Assembly: GCA_021792135.1 (NCBI GenBank)
Contig: JAJYVF010000021.1
Coordinates: forward strand, 33,190 to 97,189
Source: Acidobacteriota bacterium
GTDB lineage: Bacteria; Acidobacteriota; Terriglobia; Terriglobales; Acidobacteriaceae
DNA length: 64,000 bases
Direction: 5' to 3'
The notes under the pieces are model-generated. The model was not told the origin of the DNA. It saw only the letters and a program-made list of their open reading frames with translations, and made no database searches. The stretch's first letter is position 1. Each line of letters opens with the position of its first letter. Of the stretch, positions 24,685 through 34,240 are shown piece after piece. Both the position numbers and the translations under genes were made by a program.

Positions 24685-26607
24685 GTGGCAAGATCGCACG
24701 TACTCCGCGTCGTGCTTGCGCTGAGCGTTTCGACAGTGTTTCTGGCCGCAGGCTGCGGTGTTACCCAGGGGACCGAACCGCCCCCGCCGCAGAAAGCACC
24801 CACCCAGCCTCCCCCCGTTGCCGGCGCGATCGGTTCCGTCACCATCGAGCCGCGGTATGTGGCGCTGGCCCCAGGGCAGAAGGTCCACCTCAGCGCCTCC
24901 TCCAGCATCGCCGGCCAGCTGCAGTGGCTGGTGGATGGAGTCCCGGGAGGCAATCCCGCGATCGGAACCGTGGATACCTCCGGTAATTACACGGCACCGG
25001 GTGCGCTCCCTCAAAGCGCGAACTTCAGAGTCACTGCGGAACTTACCTCAGCCCCAACCCAGAACAATGCGACCGCTGTGGTTTCCGTCATTCAGCCAGG
25101 CGTCGTTTATCCCACCAAAAACCCACAGGTGGTGCAGTACTCGATTTATCTGCCCGTACCAGGCCAGGCTTTCATCCAGTTCGGTCAGACCACGGATTAT
25201 GGTCGCAACACCTGGCAGGTGGCAACGCCCACTCCGTATGGCGGGCAGGTGAGTGTCTACGTCGCTGGCATGCTGGCGCAAACGCTGTACCACATGCGCG
25301 CCCAGGTGACGCTCGACGACGGCGCCTCCCTGACCGACCCCGACCACGACACCTTCGCCTCGGGCCTGCCACTGGTCACCGGGACCCCTCCCGTGACGAG
25401 CCCCATCACCGTTACCCAGTCCGGGACCCCGGCTTCCGGGATCCAGATGTGGAACACGATCCTGCCCCTCACCGATACCCAGGCGTTCGCCACCGACATG
25501 CAGGGCCACGTGCTGTGGACCTACAGCTATAGTCAGGGCTCAACCCTGGACATGATCCAGGGCTTCCAGCTCCTGCCCAACGGCGACATCCTCATGGTGA
25601 TTTCCTACCTGTCGTCGCTTTCGCCCGGCATTGTGAGCCAGCAGCCGAACACGATCAATGTCGTGCGGGAAGTCGATCTGGCCGGCAACACCGTGCGCGA
25701 GCTGAGCATGAGCACCCTCAACCAGAAGCTGGCTGCTGCCGGCTTCCACGACTCCGACGGCAGCCAATACAATCTGAAGAATTTTCACCATTGGGTTCTC
25801 GCCCTCCCGAACGGCCACTGGGTGCTGCTGACCTCCTATCCCAAAACCTTCACCAACCTCCCCGGCCACCCCGGAGCCCTCACCGTCCTCGGCGATGTTC
25901 TTGTCGATGTCGATCAGAATATGAATCCCGACTGGGTCTGGAGCACCTTCGATCACCTCGACATCAACCGCCATCCCATGTACTTCCCCGACTGGACGCA
26001 TTCCAACGACATTCTCTATTCAACCGACGACCATAATCTCCTGCTCTCCATGCGGCATCAGAACTGGATCATCAAGATCGACTTTGACGATGGCAAGGGA
26101 ACCGGCAATATCATCTGGCGCCTGGGTGAAGGCGGAGATTTCAAACTTGTCGGTGGCACCGATCCCACAGACTGGTTCTATGCGCAGCACGGTATGAACT
26201 ACTTCACACCCAATACAACGGGTGTCTTCCGGCTTGGCATGATGGATAACGGCAACGACCGTATCTATCCGCCTCCGAAAGGGCAGGTCTTCTGTGCCGG
26301 TTTTGCCGCCGCCAATCCCAGCTGCTATTCCACGATGCCGGTCCTTGAGATCAACGAGACCGATATGACGGCTACGCTGCTGACCAACTACACGCCGCCG
26401 GATACCTATTTCAGCTTCTTTGGAGGGGACGCGGCGCTGCTGAACAACGGCGATATGCAGGTGGACTTCTGTGCGGCTCTGTCGGGAGCCATCGTGCAGG
26501 AACTGGACCCGTCAGCCTCGCACGTCATCTGGCAGGGGACAACCCCGAAAGCCGACCAGTTCCGTGTCGACCGCTGGCCCAGCCTCTATCCCGGCGTACA
26601 GTGGTGA
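24685..26607 (+). CDS. Aryl-sulfate sulfotransferase family lipoprotein
   Basis: 640 aa. The GTG at 24685 is chosen because TTTGGAGCAAATATCT puts GGAG nine bases upstream; the longer frame to 24577 lacks this. A lipoprotein signal ends in FLAAGC. Residues ~45-130 are an Ig-like/BACON-type module (SVTIEPRYVALAPGQKVHLS), and ~130-225 a fibronectin-like one. The rest is the arylsulfotransferase (ASST) beta-propeller, with NFHHWVLALPNGHW, DWTHSNDILYSTDDHNLLLSMRHQNWI and WRLGEGGDF. ASST moves sulfate between phenols in the periplasm through a sulfohistidine; the histidine of SMRHQ is the likely catalytic one by family comparison. No dedicated DsbA/DsbB pair is nearby. Confidence 0.85.
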   Translation: MARSHVLRVVLALSVSTVFLAAGCGVTQGTEPPPPQKAPTQPPPVAGAIGSVTIEPRYVALAPGQKVHLSASSSIAGQLQWLVDGVPGGNPAIGTVDTSGNYTAPGALPQSANFRVTAELTSAPTQNNATAVVSVIQPGVVYPTKNPQVVQYSIYLPVPGQAFIQFGQTTDYGRNTWQVATPTPYGGQVSVYVAGMLAQTLYHMRAQVTLDDGASLTDPDHDTFASGLPLVTGTPPVTSPITVTQSGTPASGIQMWNTILPLTDTQAFATDMQGHVLWTYSYSQGSTLDMIQGFQLLPNGDILMVISYLSSLSPGIVSQQPNTINVVREVDLAGNTVRELSMSTLNQKLAAAGFHDSDGSQYNLKNFHHWVLALPNGHWVLLTSYPKTFTNLPGHPGALTVLGDVLVDVDQNMNPDWVWSTFDHLDINRHPMYFPDWTHSNDILYSTDDHNLLLSMRHQNWIIKIDFDDGKGTGNIIWRLGEGGDFKLVGGTDPTDWFYAQHGMNYFTPNTTGVFRLGMMDNGNDRIYPPPKGQVFCAGFAAANPSCYSTMPVLEINETDMTATLLTNYTPPDTYFSFFGGDAALLNNGDMQVDFCAALSGAIVQELDPSASHVIWQGTTPKADQFRVDRWPSLYPGVQW

Positions 26608-26819
26608 ACCGGCACACCTGAAAAGTCAGCGAGATTCTGGCCGCTTTGGGCAGTCCGCGGCCACTGGAAGCTGCGCAGATTCAGGCGCTCGCAAATCTCT
26701 GCAAACACAGATTTCAATCGATCCATGGCCACCATTCCCACCCTTGCGCAATCCCTGGCCATGCTTTTGAGCTGTCCCCTCCGATTCGTCCACAGGCAGT
26801 GAGAGTTCTCCGATAATAG

Positions 26820-27280
26820 GGTCCAGGAGTTGTGGGCCGACGATCCGTTCACGCTCAGGTCTACAAGGGTGCAGAGATATCGAGCGCGAATTACTGGCTT
26901 GAGATCGTCTCTTCGGCTGGGATCGCCGCTCTCGGTCTGGTACTCAACAGTCCGGCTGTCATCATCGGAGCCATGCTCATCTCGCCGCTGATGGGACCTA
27001 TCATGGCGGTGGGTCTGGCGCTCGCGGCCGGCGATCTCTATCTTGCGCTCGCAATGGCCTCACCTTATCTGCGCCGCGTGGCGCTGTCTATGGCTTTCCT
27101 GGCCGTAATGGCGCCGGCAAGAGAACGACTATGGCCATGTCCGGGGCGTTGGCGGGCTGCCGGCGCAGGCGGAGACGCAGGGACCGCGCCGCTGCCTCGT
27201 TCCCTGGGATTGGGAGTGGAGCCGGCTGTCGCTTATTATCAAAGCGTGGGGGCAGGTGTCCCCGCACAGGAGAATTGAAG
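26820..27280 (+). pseudogene. DUF389 (TIGR00341) membrane-protein relic, with a possible ABC-ATPase scrap
   Basis: From 26832, about 75 codons match the central helices of DUF389 proteins very well: AEISSANYWLEIVSSAGIAALGL and NSPAVIIGAMLISPLMGPI. Neither the N-terminal domain nor the rest of the membrane region is present, and after ~27050 the frame turns into low-quality Arg/Gly/Ala sequence. In another frame at 27053-27127 the reading PRGAVYGFPGRNGAGKRTTM resembles the start of an ABC ATPase with a damaged Walker A (NGAGKRTT for NGAGKTTT). The segment looks like two gene scraps joined by deletion, not a functional gene. Confidence 0.65.
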
Positions 27281-27292
27281 TTGCCCCAGCTC

Positions 27293-28033
27293 ATGCGAAC
27301 CTCCAATCCGGCGTTGAATGACAGGATCTTTCGCGGCGTGCCGTACGCAAGCGGCGAAACGATGACTCTGCAGGGAACCGTGAACCGGACCGGTATCCTT
27401 CTGCTTTGCGCGATGGCCACTGCGGCCTGGACCTGGCATCTGGCCATGAGTCCCGAGTCTGCAGCGGCGGTCGTTCCGCTGATGTGGGTTGGCCTGCTTG
27501 GCGGCCTGGTTTTTGCCCTGGTTACCTCGTTCAAACCGGCGTGGTCACCGGTGACGGCACCGATCTATGCGCTGCTCGAAGGTCTTGCGCTGGGCGGCAT
27601 TTCGGCCGCCTTTGAAGTGCGCTTCCCCGGGATCCCCATCGAAGCCGTCTGCCTCACCTTCGGGACGCTGCTCGTGCTGCTGCTGGCTTACTCGGCCCGC
27701 ATCTTCCGCGTCACCCAGAAGTTCCGCCTCGGCGTAGTTGCCGCCACCGGCGCAATCATGCTGTTCTACGTGGTGGAGATGGTGCTCGGTCTGTTCCACA
27801 TTCATCTCGGCGCAGTGAACGGCTCGGGCGCCATCGGCATCGGATTTTCACTGGTCATCGTCGGCGTCGCGGCCCTCAACCTGGTACTCGACTTCGACTT
27901 CATCGAGCGGGGCGCCATGGCCGGAGCCCCCAAATACATGGAGTGGTACGGCGCCTTCGGCCTGATGGTCACGCTGGTGTGGCTCTATCTCGAGATGCTC
28001 CGCCTGCTCGCCAAGCTGCAGCGCCGCGACTAA
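27293..28033 (+). CDS. yccA: Bax inhibitor-1/YccA family membrane protein
   Basis: 246 aa with seven hydrophobic helices. The N-terminus MRTSNPALNDRIF is typical of the bacterial Bax1-I/YccA family. Conserved segments include ALLEGLALGGISAAFEVRFPG and GALNLVLDFDFIERG-like sequence (ALNLVLDFDFIERGAMAGAP), with the paired acidic residues seen in TMBIM proteins. Inner membrane; in E. coli YccA modulates FtsH. ATG 27293 is chosen for family match. A TTG at 27281 with AGGAG upstream is an alternative and would add four residues. Confidence 0.87.
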   Translation: MRTSNPALNDRIFRGVPYASGETMTLQGTVNRTGILLLCAMATAAWTWHLAMSPESAAAVVPLMWVGLLGGLVFALVTSFKPAWSPVTAPIYALLEGLALGGISAAFEVRFPGIPIEAVCLTFGTLLVLLLAYSARIFRVTQKFRLGVVAATGAIMLFYVVEMVLGLFHIHLGAVNGSGAIGIGFSLVIVGVAALNLVLDFDFIERGAMAGAPKYMEWYGAFGLMVTLVWLYLEMLRLLAKLQRRD

Positions 28034-28042
28034 GCTGTCCGG

Positions 28043-28061
28043 CCACGGTCAGGAACCGTGG
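28043..28061. terminator. Small hairpin at the convergent yccA/ureG ends
   Basis: CCACGGT (28043-28049) and ACCGTGG (28055-28061) enclose CAGGA. The hairpin overlaps the ureG stop codon and lies just after the yccA stop. No U-tract follows, so it is a weak candidate for a two-way terminator. Confidence 0.35.
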
Positions 28062-28759
28062 TGGTGATGGTGGTGGCCATCTCCATGAGTGTGGCCACCC
28101 GCTGCGAGATGGAGAGGTTCCCGCAGACTGCCGAGTGTCCTCCGCTGGTCCGCCTTCAGGTGGGCGTCCACCCAGGCAACGACCTGATCCAGACCCTCCT
28201 CAGTCTTCAGATTGGTGAACACAAAGGGACGGTCGCTGCGCATTTTGCGGGAGTCGCGGTCCATGACCTCAAGGGATGCTCCGACGTGGGGCGCCAGGTC
28301 GATCTTGTTGATCACCAGCAGACTGGAACGCGTGATGCCGGGTCCGCCCTTGCGGGGGACTTTGTCGCCTCCGGCCACGTCGATGACGTAGATCCATTCA
28401 TCGACCAGTTCCGGACTGAAGGCGGCTGAGAGGTTGTCGCCTCCGCTTTCGACCAGGATCATTTCCAGGCCGGGATGCGCCGCTTCGAGATCTTCGATGG
28501 CCTCCAGGTTCATCGAGGCATCCTCGCGGATGGCGGCGTGCGGGCATCCTCCGGTTTCGACGCCGCGGATGCGCGCCGCATCGAGTGTGCCCTGGCGGAT
28601 CAGGAACTCCGCATCTTCGAGCGTGTAGATATCGTTGGTGATGACGGCCAGGTTGATGCGGTCCTTCATCCGGCGACTCAGCGCATCCACCAGAGCGGTT
28701 TTGCCGGATCCGACCGGACCCGCGACGCCGATCCGGTAAGCGCGATTTGTATCTTCCAT
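28049..28759 (-). CDS. ureG: Urease accessory GTPase UreG with C-terminal poly-His tail
   Basis: 236 aa. SIMIBI-class GTPase that inserts nickel into urease with UreF and UreD. The P-loop is GPVGSGKT (residues 14-21), the nickel-binding Cys-Pro-His is at 72-74 ([11 protein letters not shown]), and ESGGDNL and [10 protein letters not shown] follow. The last ~15 residues ([14 protein letters not shown]) form a histidine-rich tail that ordinary bacterial UreG lacks. With no ureE in the cluster, this tail may store or deliver nickel; that is inference. ATG 28759 has GGAGAACC upstream. Last gene of the urt-ure locus, 9 bp after ureC. Confidence 0.96.
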   Translation of the reverse strand: MEDTNRAYRIGVAGPVGSGKTALVDALSRRMKDRINLAVITNDIYTLEDAEFLIRQGTLDAARIRGVETGGCPHAAIREDASMNLEAIEDLEAAHPGLEMILVESGGDNLSAAFSPELVDEWIYVIDVAGGDKVPRKGGPGITRSSLLVINKIDLAPHVGASLEVMDRDSRKMRSDRPFVFTNLKTEEGLDQVVAWVDAHLKADQRRTLGSLREPLHLAAGGHTHGDGHHHHHHGS

Positions 28760-28768
28760 GGTTCTCCT

Positions 28769-30502
28769 TCAAAAGAGGAAATAACGCTGCGCCAGGGGAA
28801 GCTCCGCAGCCGGTTCACAGGTGAGCAGTTCGCCGTCGGCGCGAACCTCGTAGGTTTCCGGATCGACTTCAATCTTCGGCATGGCCGAGTTATGAATCAT
28901 CCCGGATTTGGTGATGCTTCTGCAGTTCTGCACCGCGACGGGCCGCTTTTTCAGGGCAGCGATTGCGGGCGCACCGGATTCAAGCGCAAGGCGCGATGTG
29001 AAGAGGACGCTGGTGGCAGGAACGGCAGCCCCGAAGCCGCCGAACATCGGCCGGTAGAGGACCGGCTGAGGAGTTGGGATCGAGGCGTTAGCATCCCCCA
29101 TGGTGCTCCAGGCGATGAAGCCGCCCTTCACGATGATCTCGGGTTTCACTCCGAAGAATGCCGGTTTCCAGAGGACAAGGTCCGCAAGCTTGCCCGGCTC
29201 GATCGAACCCACCTCATGCGCGATGCCGTGTGTCAGCGCCGGGTTGATGGTGTATTTGGCGACATAGCGCCGGATGCGGAAGTTATCATGACCTGCGTTG
29301 TCCTCCCGCAGAGAACCACGCTGCGCTTTCATTTTGTGCGCGGTTTGCCAGGTGCGTGTGATCACCTCTCCCACGCGGCCCATGGCCTGGGAGTCGCTCG
29401 ATATCATCGAGAAGACTCCGAGGTCGTGCAGGATGTCCTCGGCCGCGATGGTCTCCGGGCGTATGCGGCTTTCCGCGAAGGCCACGTCCTCGGGCACCAG
29501 CGGGTTCAGATGATGGCAGACCATCAGCATGTCGAGGTGCTCGGCGATGGTATTCACCGTAAAGGGCCGGGTCGGATTCGTGGACGAAGGCAGCACGTTC
29601 GGCAGAGAAGCGATGCGGATGATATCCGGCGCATGTCCGCCCCCTGCGCCTTCCGTGTGATAGGTGTGGATTACCCGGCCCGCAATGGCAGCGATGGTGT
29701 CCTCGACGAATCCCGCTTCGTTGATGGTGTCGGTGTGAATTGCGACCTGCACATCGAACTGATCCGCTACGCGCAGACAGGTATCGATGGCCGCGGGCGT
29801 GCTTCCCCAGTCCTCGTGCAGTTTGAGCCCGCAGGCACCGGCGCGCACCTGCTCCTGGAGGGGAGCTTCCCGGGAGGCATTGCCTTTCCCCAGAAATCCG
29901 AGGTTCGTGGGCCAGGCTTCGGCGGCTTCAATCATGCGCGCCAGGTTCCATGCTCCGGGAGTACAGGTCGTCGCGCAGGTTCCGGTTGCCGGACCGGTGC
30001 CGCCGCCGATCATGGTGGTGATGCCGCTGGCCAGGGCTGCGGGAATTTGCTGGGGCGCGATGAAATGGATATGGCTGTCGATACCGCCTGCGGTGACGAT
30101 CAGATTTTCCCCGGCGATCACTTCCGTCGATGCGCCGACAACGAGTTCCGGATCCACACCGTTCATGGTGTCGGGATTGCCGGCCTTGCCCACTTTGACA
30201 ATGCGCCCACCCCGGACCCCGATGTCGCCCTTGACGATGCCCCAGTGATCCACGATTACAGCGTTGGTGATCACGAGGTCGAGCGCTCCATGCCCGGCAG
30301 CCGCAGCTTCCCGCGTTACTCGGGAGCTTTGCCCCATACCATCGCGGATGGTCTTGCCGCCACCAAACGCGATCTCGTCGCCGTACACTGTGTAGTCGCG
30401 CTCGATCTCAACAAGGAGATCGGTATCCGCCAGACGGATGCGATCGCCGGTGGTGGGGCCGTAGAGGTCGGCATAAGTCCGACGGGATACGGAGCGGCTC
30501 AT
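28769..30502 (-). CDS. ureC: Urease subunit alpha (catalytic)
   Basis: 577-aa nickel amidohydrolase; hydrolyses urea to ammonia and carbamate. Every active-site residue is present with a uniform offset of +10 from Klebsiella urease: His144 and His146 (DSHIHF), carbamylated Lys227 (GLKLHEDWG), His229, His256 (AIHTDT), His282, catalytic His330 in the flap (MVCHHL) and Asp370 (SSDSQAMGR). Nothing suggests inactivation. It overlaps ureB by four bases (ATGA). Confidence 0.98.
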   Translation of the reverse strand: MSRSVSRRTYADLYGPTTGDRIRLADTDLLVEIERDYTVYGDEIAFGGGKTIRDGMGQSSRVTREAAAAGHGALDLVITNAVIVDHWGIVKGDIGVRGGRIVKVGKAGNPDTMNGVDPELVVGASTEVIAGENLIVTAGGIDSHIHFIAPQQIPAALASGITTMIGGGTGPATGTCATTCTPGAWNLARMIEAAEAWPTNLGFLGKGNASREAPLQEQVRAGACGLKLHEDWGSTPAAIDTCLRVADQFDVQVAIHTDTINEAGFVEDTIAAIAGRVIHTYHTEGAGGGHAPDIIRIASLPNVLPSSTNPTRPFTVNTIAEHLDMLMVCHHLNPLVPEDVAFAESRIRPETIAAEDILHDLGVFSMISSDSQAMGRVGEVITRTWQTAHKMKAQRGSLREDNAGHDNFRIRRYVAKYTINPALTHGIAHEVGSIEPGKLADLVLWKPAFFGVKPEIIVKGGFIAWSTMGDANASIPTPQPVLYRPMFGGFGAAVPATSVLFTSRLALESGAPAIAALKKRPVAVQNCRSITKSGMIHNSAMPKIEVDPETYEVRADGELLTCEPAAELPLAQRYFLF

Positions 30503-30825
30503 TGGCCTGCTCCTTCGGAGGAGAGGTTCCCATTCACCATGCCGCGATGGCCGAGGATCTCGCGGCTGCCGCCGAACTCGACCAGCTGCACCTCCCGTTC
30601 GTCACCCGGCTCAAAGCGTGCCGCCATTCCCGAAGGGATATCCAGACGCATCCCATAGGCCTGGCGGCGGTCGAACTCCATGGCGCGATTTACTTCGTAG
30701 AAGTGAAAATGGCTGCCGATCTGGATGGGCCGGTCCCCTGTGTTGCACACCACGATGACGGCTGTGCGGCGGCCCTGGTTGATGGTGATTTCGTCCTGAG
30801 CAAGAATGTACTCGCCGACCTTCAT
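30499..30825 (-). CDS. ureB: Urease subunit beta
   Basis: 108 aa, complete. It contains the family signatures [21 protein letters not shown] and [19 protein letters not shown]. Structural subunit of the (UreABC)3 urease complex. Separate small subunits, unlike the fused UreAB of Helicobacter. It lies 23 bp after ureA and overlaps ureC. Confidence 0.97.
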   Translation of the reverse strand: MKVGEYILAQDEITINQGRRTAVIVVCNTGDRPIQIGSHFHFYEVNRAMEFDRRQAYGMRLDIPSGMAARFEPGDEREVQLVEFGGSREILGHRGMVNGNLSSEGAGQ

Positions 30826-30848
30826 CTCTCACCTTACCTTCTGATTGG

Positions 30849-31151
30849 TTACTTCACCGGATCGTGCAGCGTCACGAGTTTGGTGCCGTCGGGAAAGGTA
30901 GCCTCGACCTGCACTTCGTGGATCATGGCGGCTACGCCGTCCATCAGATCTTCGCGGCGAAGAATGTTTGTGCCTTCCGTCATGATTTCGGCGACCCGCT
31001 TTCCATCCCTTGCAAGCTCGAGCACGGCTGCGCTCAGGATGGCGACAGCTTCCGGGTAATTGAGCTTCAGACCACGCTCCATGCGCCTGCGCGCCACATC
31101 CGCGGCTACATGAATGAGCAATTTCTCCTGTTCTCGCTGCGTCAGATGCAC
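30849..31151 (-). CDS. ureA: Urease subunit gamma
   Basis: 100 aa from a GTG start at 31151 (GTGCATCTGACGCAG), with GGAG nine bases upstream. The ATGs just upstream are out of frame, and a longer frame to 31529 is not urease-like. Signatures: [21 protein letters not shown] and [14 protein letters not shown]. Structural subunit of urease. It begins 17 bp after ureD. Confidence 0.96.
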   Translation of the reverse strand: MHLTQREQEKLLIHVAADVARRRMERGLKLNYPEAVAILSAAVLELARDGKRVAEIMTEGTNILRREDLMDGVAAMIHEVQVEATFPDGTKLVTLHDPVK

Positions 31152-31167
31152 GAAATCATCTCCATTG

Positions 31168-32022
31168 CTAATAAGTCTTGCGCGGCAGGGCGGCTGTTTG
31201 TCCGCAGATTTCCTGCCGTGCCGCATTCCACAGCGACTGCAGACGAGAGGGGATCCGCAGAGAAGAGCGAAGAGCTCCGCGCACGAGCACGCCGTGTGCC
31301 GGAAGTTCCGTGGTTGCCCATAGCTCCTCGGAAATACCGCTCTGGCATTGCATTTCTTCGCCGCTGGCTGCGAGCTGCCGTTCGAGCCGCCGGACCTCGG
31401 TGCTTTCCGCGCCGGCCCGGATGGCGATGAATGTGACCATATACCGGTAGTTGTCGAGCGCAGCCGGCGCTGAGGGGCGGAAGCGGGTGGGTTCGAAGAG
31501 GAGCCGATCATTGAGTATCTGCGTACCACAGACGCTGATTTCGGTTGCGAGCTTCATCCGCTCGTAGCGGAAGAGTTCTCCAGCGGCGGCGCGACCTGGG
31601 GCAATCACATCCCAGCAGAGCAGAATAGCTCCGTCTTCCAGGTCGAAGACCGTTCTTTGCTGGAGACGCGCGCCAGCATAGGGAATCAGCGCATCGGGCA
31701 GATATTCGAGAACGGCATCTCGGCCAAGAGAGAAGCCGCACTCAAGGGCTGCCTCGGGAGCCGAGGTTCTGGGGCGGTAGATCCGCGTGGCTCCGCTGGT
31801 CGTGATCATGGCGTGAGCGCCTTGTTCGAGGCGTGCCTGCAGCCGGAGACGGTCTCCGCCAAATATCCCGCCAGACACGTTGCCGAGATGCACCAGACTG
31901 TCTCCGTCCTGCCGTTCGAAGCCGCGCACGACCTTCCACGGAGGGTACTGCTGAAGAATCCGGCATTCCGTCATGTGCTCCCTCCGGGAAAACCCGAGAT
32001 GCAGTTCCGCATCCATGGCCAT
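31168..32022 (-). CDS. ureD: Urease accessory protein UreD
   Basis: 284 aa. Scaffold protein that binds apo-urease and forms the UreDFG activation complex. Characteristic segments: [44 protein letters not shown] and [10 protein letters not shown]. The start is ATG 32022, which overlaps the ureF stop (TAATG), so translation is coupled. A longer frame upstream overlaps ureF and is not family-like. Confidence 0.92.
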   Translation of the reverse strand: MAMDAELHLGFSRREHMTECRILQQYPPWKVVRGFERQDGDSLVHLGNVSGGIFGGDRLRLQARLEQGAHAMITTSGATRIYRPRTSAPEAALECGFSLGRDAVLEYLPDALIPYAGARLQQRTVFDLEDGAILLCWDVIAPGRAAAGELFRYERMKLATEISVCGTQILNDRLLFEPTRFRPSAPAALDNYRYMVTFIAIRAGAESTEVRRLERQLAASGEEMQCQSGISEELWATTELPAHGVLVRGALRSSLRIPSRLQSLWNAARQEICGQTAALPRKTY

Positions 32023-32699
32023 TAGCTGATGAACAGCCGCGTGGATAGACGCGGATGCCGCATCGAGGCGACCTCCAGCAGCGGCTGAGGGTTCCAGATA
32101 TCGTCCGGAGCCAGATGCGCTGCTTCCGCAACGACCTCGAGGATGCGCGGTTTCAGATCCCATAAAAGAGCAGCTGCCGCGGACTGGCCCAGGGACAGGA
32201 GCCGCTGGCAGGCCGAGATTGCTCCGTAAAGCGACTGATGCAGAAAGGCGGCTGCGCTGCCTGCACGCCCGATTCCGGAAGTTCCGCAAACCAGCCCGAA
32301 GGCCGCGGCGAAATGCGCAGGGCCGGGCATGGCAAGCCGCTCATCGCCGGTCAGCGAGTGGGCCAGCCGCAGGAATCTGCGCCCCAGCGAGAGGCTTGCT
32401 TCCCGGCTCTCGCGCGCCGGCCTGCGTGCGGTCAGATCGCTGTTGAGCACTGACCACGACTCCGCGTCCTCAATGTTCCATGCGCGCATGCAAAAGACAG
32501 CCTCCAGAGCTCCGGTACCCGCGAGCCAGACAGAGAAGAATGCGGGAAGATCCGCCACCTGCAGTCCCTGCGCGGCAATCATGGTTTCCAGCCCAAAGCT
32601 GTGCGACATGGCGCCGACCGGGAGCGCACTGTCAGCCAGATGCAGCAGCTGTAGCCGAGCCAGCTCGTTCGTATCGTCTGCGGGGGAGGGATTCGTCAT
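32022..32699 (-). CDS. ureF: Urease accessory protein UreF
   Basis: 225 aa, all-helical. LLHLADSALPVGAMSHSFGLE is the N-terminal UreF hallmark, and the C-terminus has the GQSAAAALLWDLKPRILEV region. Modulates UreG GTPase and nickel transfer. It follows urtE by 71 bp, so the accessory genes are downstream of the transporter genes. The order ureF-ureD-ureABC-ureG with no ureE is unusual. Confidence 0.92.
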   Translation of the reverse strand: MTNPSPADDTNELARLQLLHLADSALPVGAMSHSFGLETMIAAQGLQVADLPAFFSVWLAGTGALEAVFCMRAWNIEDAESWSVLNSDLTARRPARESREASLSLGRRFLRLAHSLTGDERLAMPGPAHFAAAFGLVCGTSGIGRAGSAAAFLHQSLYGAISACQRLLSLGQSAAAALLWDLKPRILEVVAEAAHLAPDDIWNPQPLLEVASMRHPRLSTRLFIS

Positions 32700-32770
32700 T
32701 GGGTTCTGCTACGGGCGCCGTCCCAACCGCCCGCCGCCAAACATTATCCGATTTTCTGCGGCTTCTTTGC

Positions 32771-33472
32771 TCACACGCTGAGGAGGTGATGGACGCTGGA
32801 CGGATCCGATTCCCTGGGATTGCCCTCCAGGGCGATTTGCCCGCGGCGCATGACGTAGAACCGGTCCGCAATGGACCAGGCAAAGTCAAGATACTGCTCG
32901 ACCAGAAGAATCGCAACCTTCAGGCGGGTCCGGATCTCTCTGAGACTCTCTTCGATTTGCTGCACAATCGAAGGCTGAATTCCTTCGGTTGGTTCGTCGA
33001 GGATGAGCAGCCTGGGCTGGGAGACGAGCGCGCGGGCGATGGCAAGCTGTTGCTGCTCGCCTCCGCTGAGAACACCGCCTTTACGCTGGCCGACCTGGCG
33101 CAGCACGGGGAACAGCTCAAAGATGTAAGACGGAATCGTCCCATTCCGTTTCAACTTCCGCGAAGCCGCTGCACCCAGACGAAGATTCTCATCGACCGTC
33201 AGGTGCGGAAAGATGCCCCGGCCCTGCGGCACGTATCCGATTCCCCTGCGCACGCGGCGGTAGGCGGGCTGCCTGGTCACATCCTCGCCGAGAAACGCGA
33301 TCGAACCGGAGGCGACCGGGTGATGCCCGACAATGGTGCGAAGCAGTGTGGTCTTGCCCACTCCATTTCGTCCGAGCAGCGAGACCGACTCGCCAGGGGC
33401 AACAGAAAGATTGATCGTTTCCAGCACGCGGCTCTTTCCGTAGGCTGCCGAAACATTTTTCAGGCTAAGCAA
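32771..33472 (-). CDS. urtE: Urea ABC transporter ATP-binding protein UrtE
   Basis: 233 aa LivF-type ATPase. Walker A is GRNGVGKTT, signature LSGGEQQQLAIARAL, Walker B LLILDEPTEGIQPS. The start is TTG at 33472, supported by a strong AAGGAGGT 8 bp upstream, and overlaps the urtD end by 8 bases. Energises urea uptake with UrtD. Confidence 0.94.
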   Translation of the reverse strand: MLSLKNVSAAYGKSRVLETINLSVAPGESVSLLGRNGVGKTTLLRTIVGHHPVASGSIAFLGEDVTRQPAYRRVRRGIGYVPQGRGIFPHLTVDENLRLGAAASRKLKRNGTIPSYIFELFPVLRQVGQRKGGVLSGGEQQQLAIARALVSQPRLLILDEPTEGIQPSIVQQIEESLREIRTRLKVAILLVEQYLDFAWSIADRFYVMRRGQIALEGNPRESDPSSVHHLLSV

Positions 33473-34223
33473 CGGCGACCTCCTTTTCCCGTCCCAGGTA
33501 GACCGAGATCACCTGCGGGTCGCGTTGAATCTCGTTGAGGCTGCCTTCCTTCAGCATCCGTCCCATGTGCATGACGCTCACCGGTGCGTCCAGCTGCTCG
33601 ACAAATGTCATGTCGTGGTCGATGACCAGAAAGCTGTGATCGCTCGACAGGCTTCGGATCAGTTCAGCCGTCTGCGCCGATTCGTCCAGCGACATGCCGG
33701 CTGCCGGTTCATCAAGCAGCAGCAGATCAGCATCCGAAGAGACGACCATGCCGATTTCGAGCCACTGCTTTTGCCCATGGGACAATTGTCCGGCCAGAGA
33801 CTTCCTCTTTTCCTTCAGTCCGGTGCGTTCCAGTACGCGCTCCACGCGCGCGCGCACCTGGGAGGCGATACCCACCCCGAAGGACCGCCAGGATTCGCGG
33901 CGAGGACGCGCGGCAAGGTTCAGGTTATCCTCGACGCTGAGGTTTTCGAGAGTCCCGGGCGCCTGGAATTTCCTGCAGATCCCCCTGCGCACGATCTTGT
34001 ATTCGTTCAGGTCGGTGATGTCCTCGCCCTTGAATACAACTCTGCCGGAGGCGGGGCGCACGTTGCCGATGATCGTGTCCAGGAGGGTGGACTTGCCGGC
34101 GCCATTCGGGCCAATCAGCACGCGAATCGACGTGGGCATCAGGTGCAGGCTCATCCCGTCCAGCGCGTTGAAACCATCGAAGCTGACCGTTACGTTCTCG
34201 ACCGACAAAAGCGGACTCTGCAT
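33465..34223 (-). CDS. urtD: Urea ABC transporter ATP-binding protein UrtD
   Basis: 252 aa LivG-type ATPase. ATG 34223 is preceded by GCAGGAGGAACC. Walker A is GPNGAGKST; the signature motif is LSHGQKQWLEI, the variant characteristic of UrtD; Walker B is LLLLDEPAAGMS. A longer frame to 34406 overlaps urtC and is not used. Cytosolic face of the inner membrane. Confidence 0.95.
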   Translation of the reverse strand: MQSPLLSVENVTVSFDGFNALDGMSLHLMPTSIRVLIGPNGAGKSTLLDTIIGNVRPASGRVVFKGEDITDLNEYKIVRRGICRKFQAPGTLENLSVEDNLNLAARPRRESWRSFGVGIASQVRARVERVLERTGLKEKRKSLAGQLSHGQKQWLEIGMVVSSDADLLLLDEPAAGMSLDESAQTAELIRSLSSDHSFLVIDHDMTFVEQLDAPVSVMHMGRMLKEGSLNEIQRDPQVISVYLGREKEVAVA

Positions 34224-34240
34224 TGCGGTTCCTCCTGCAT

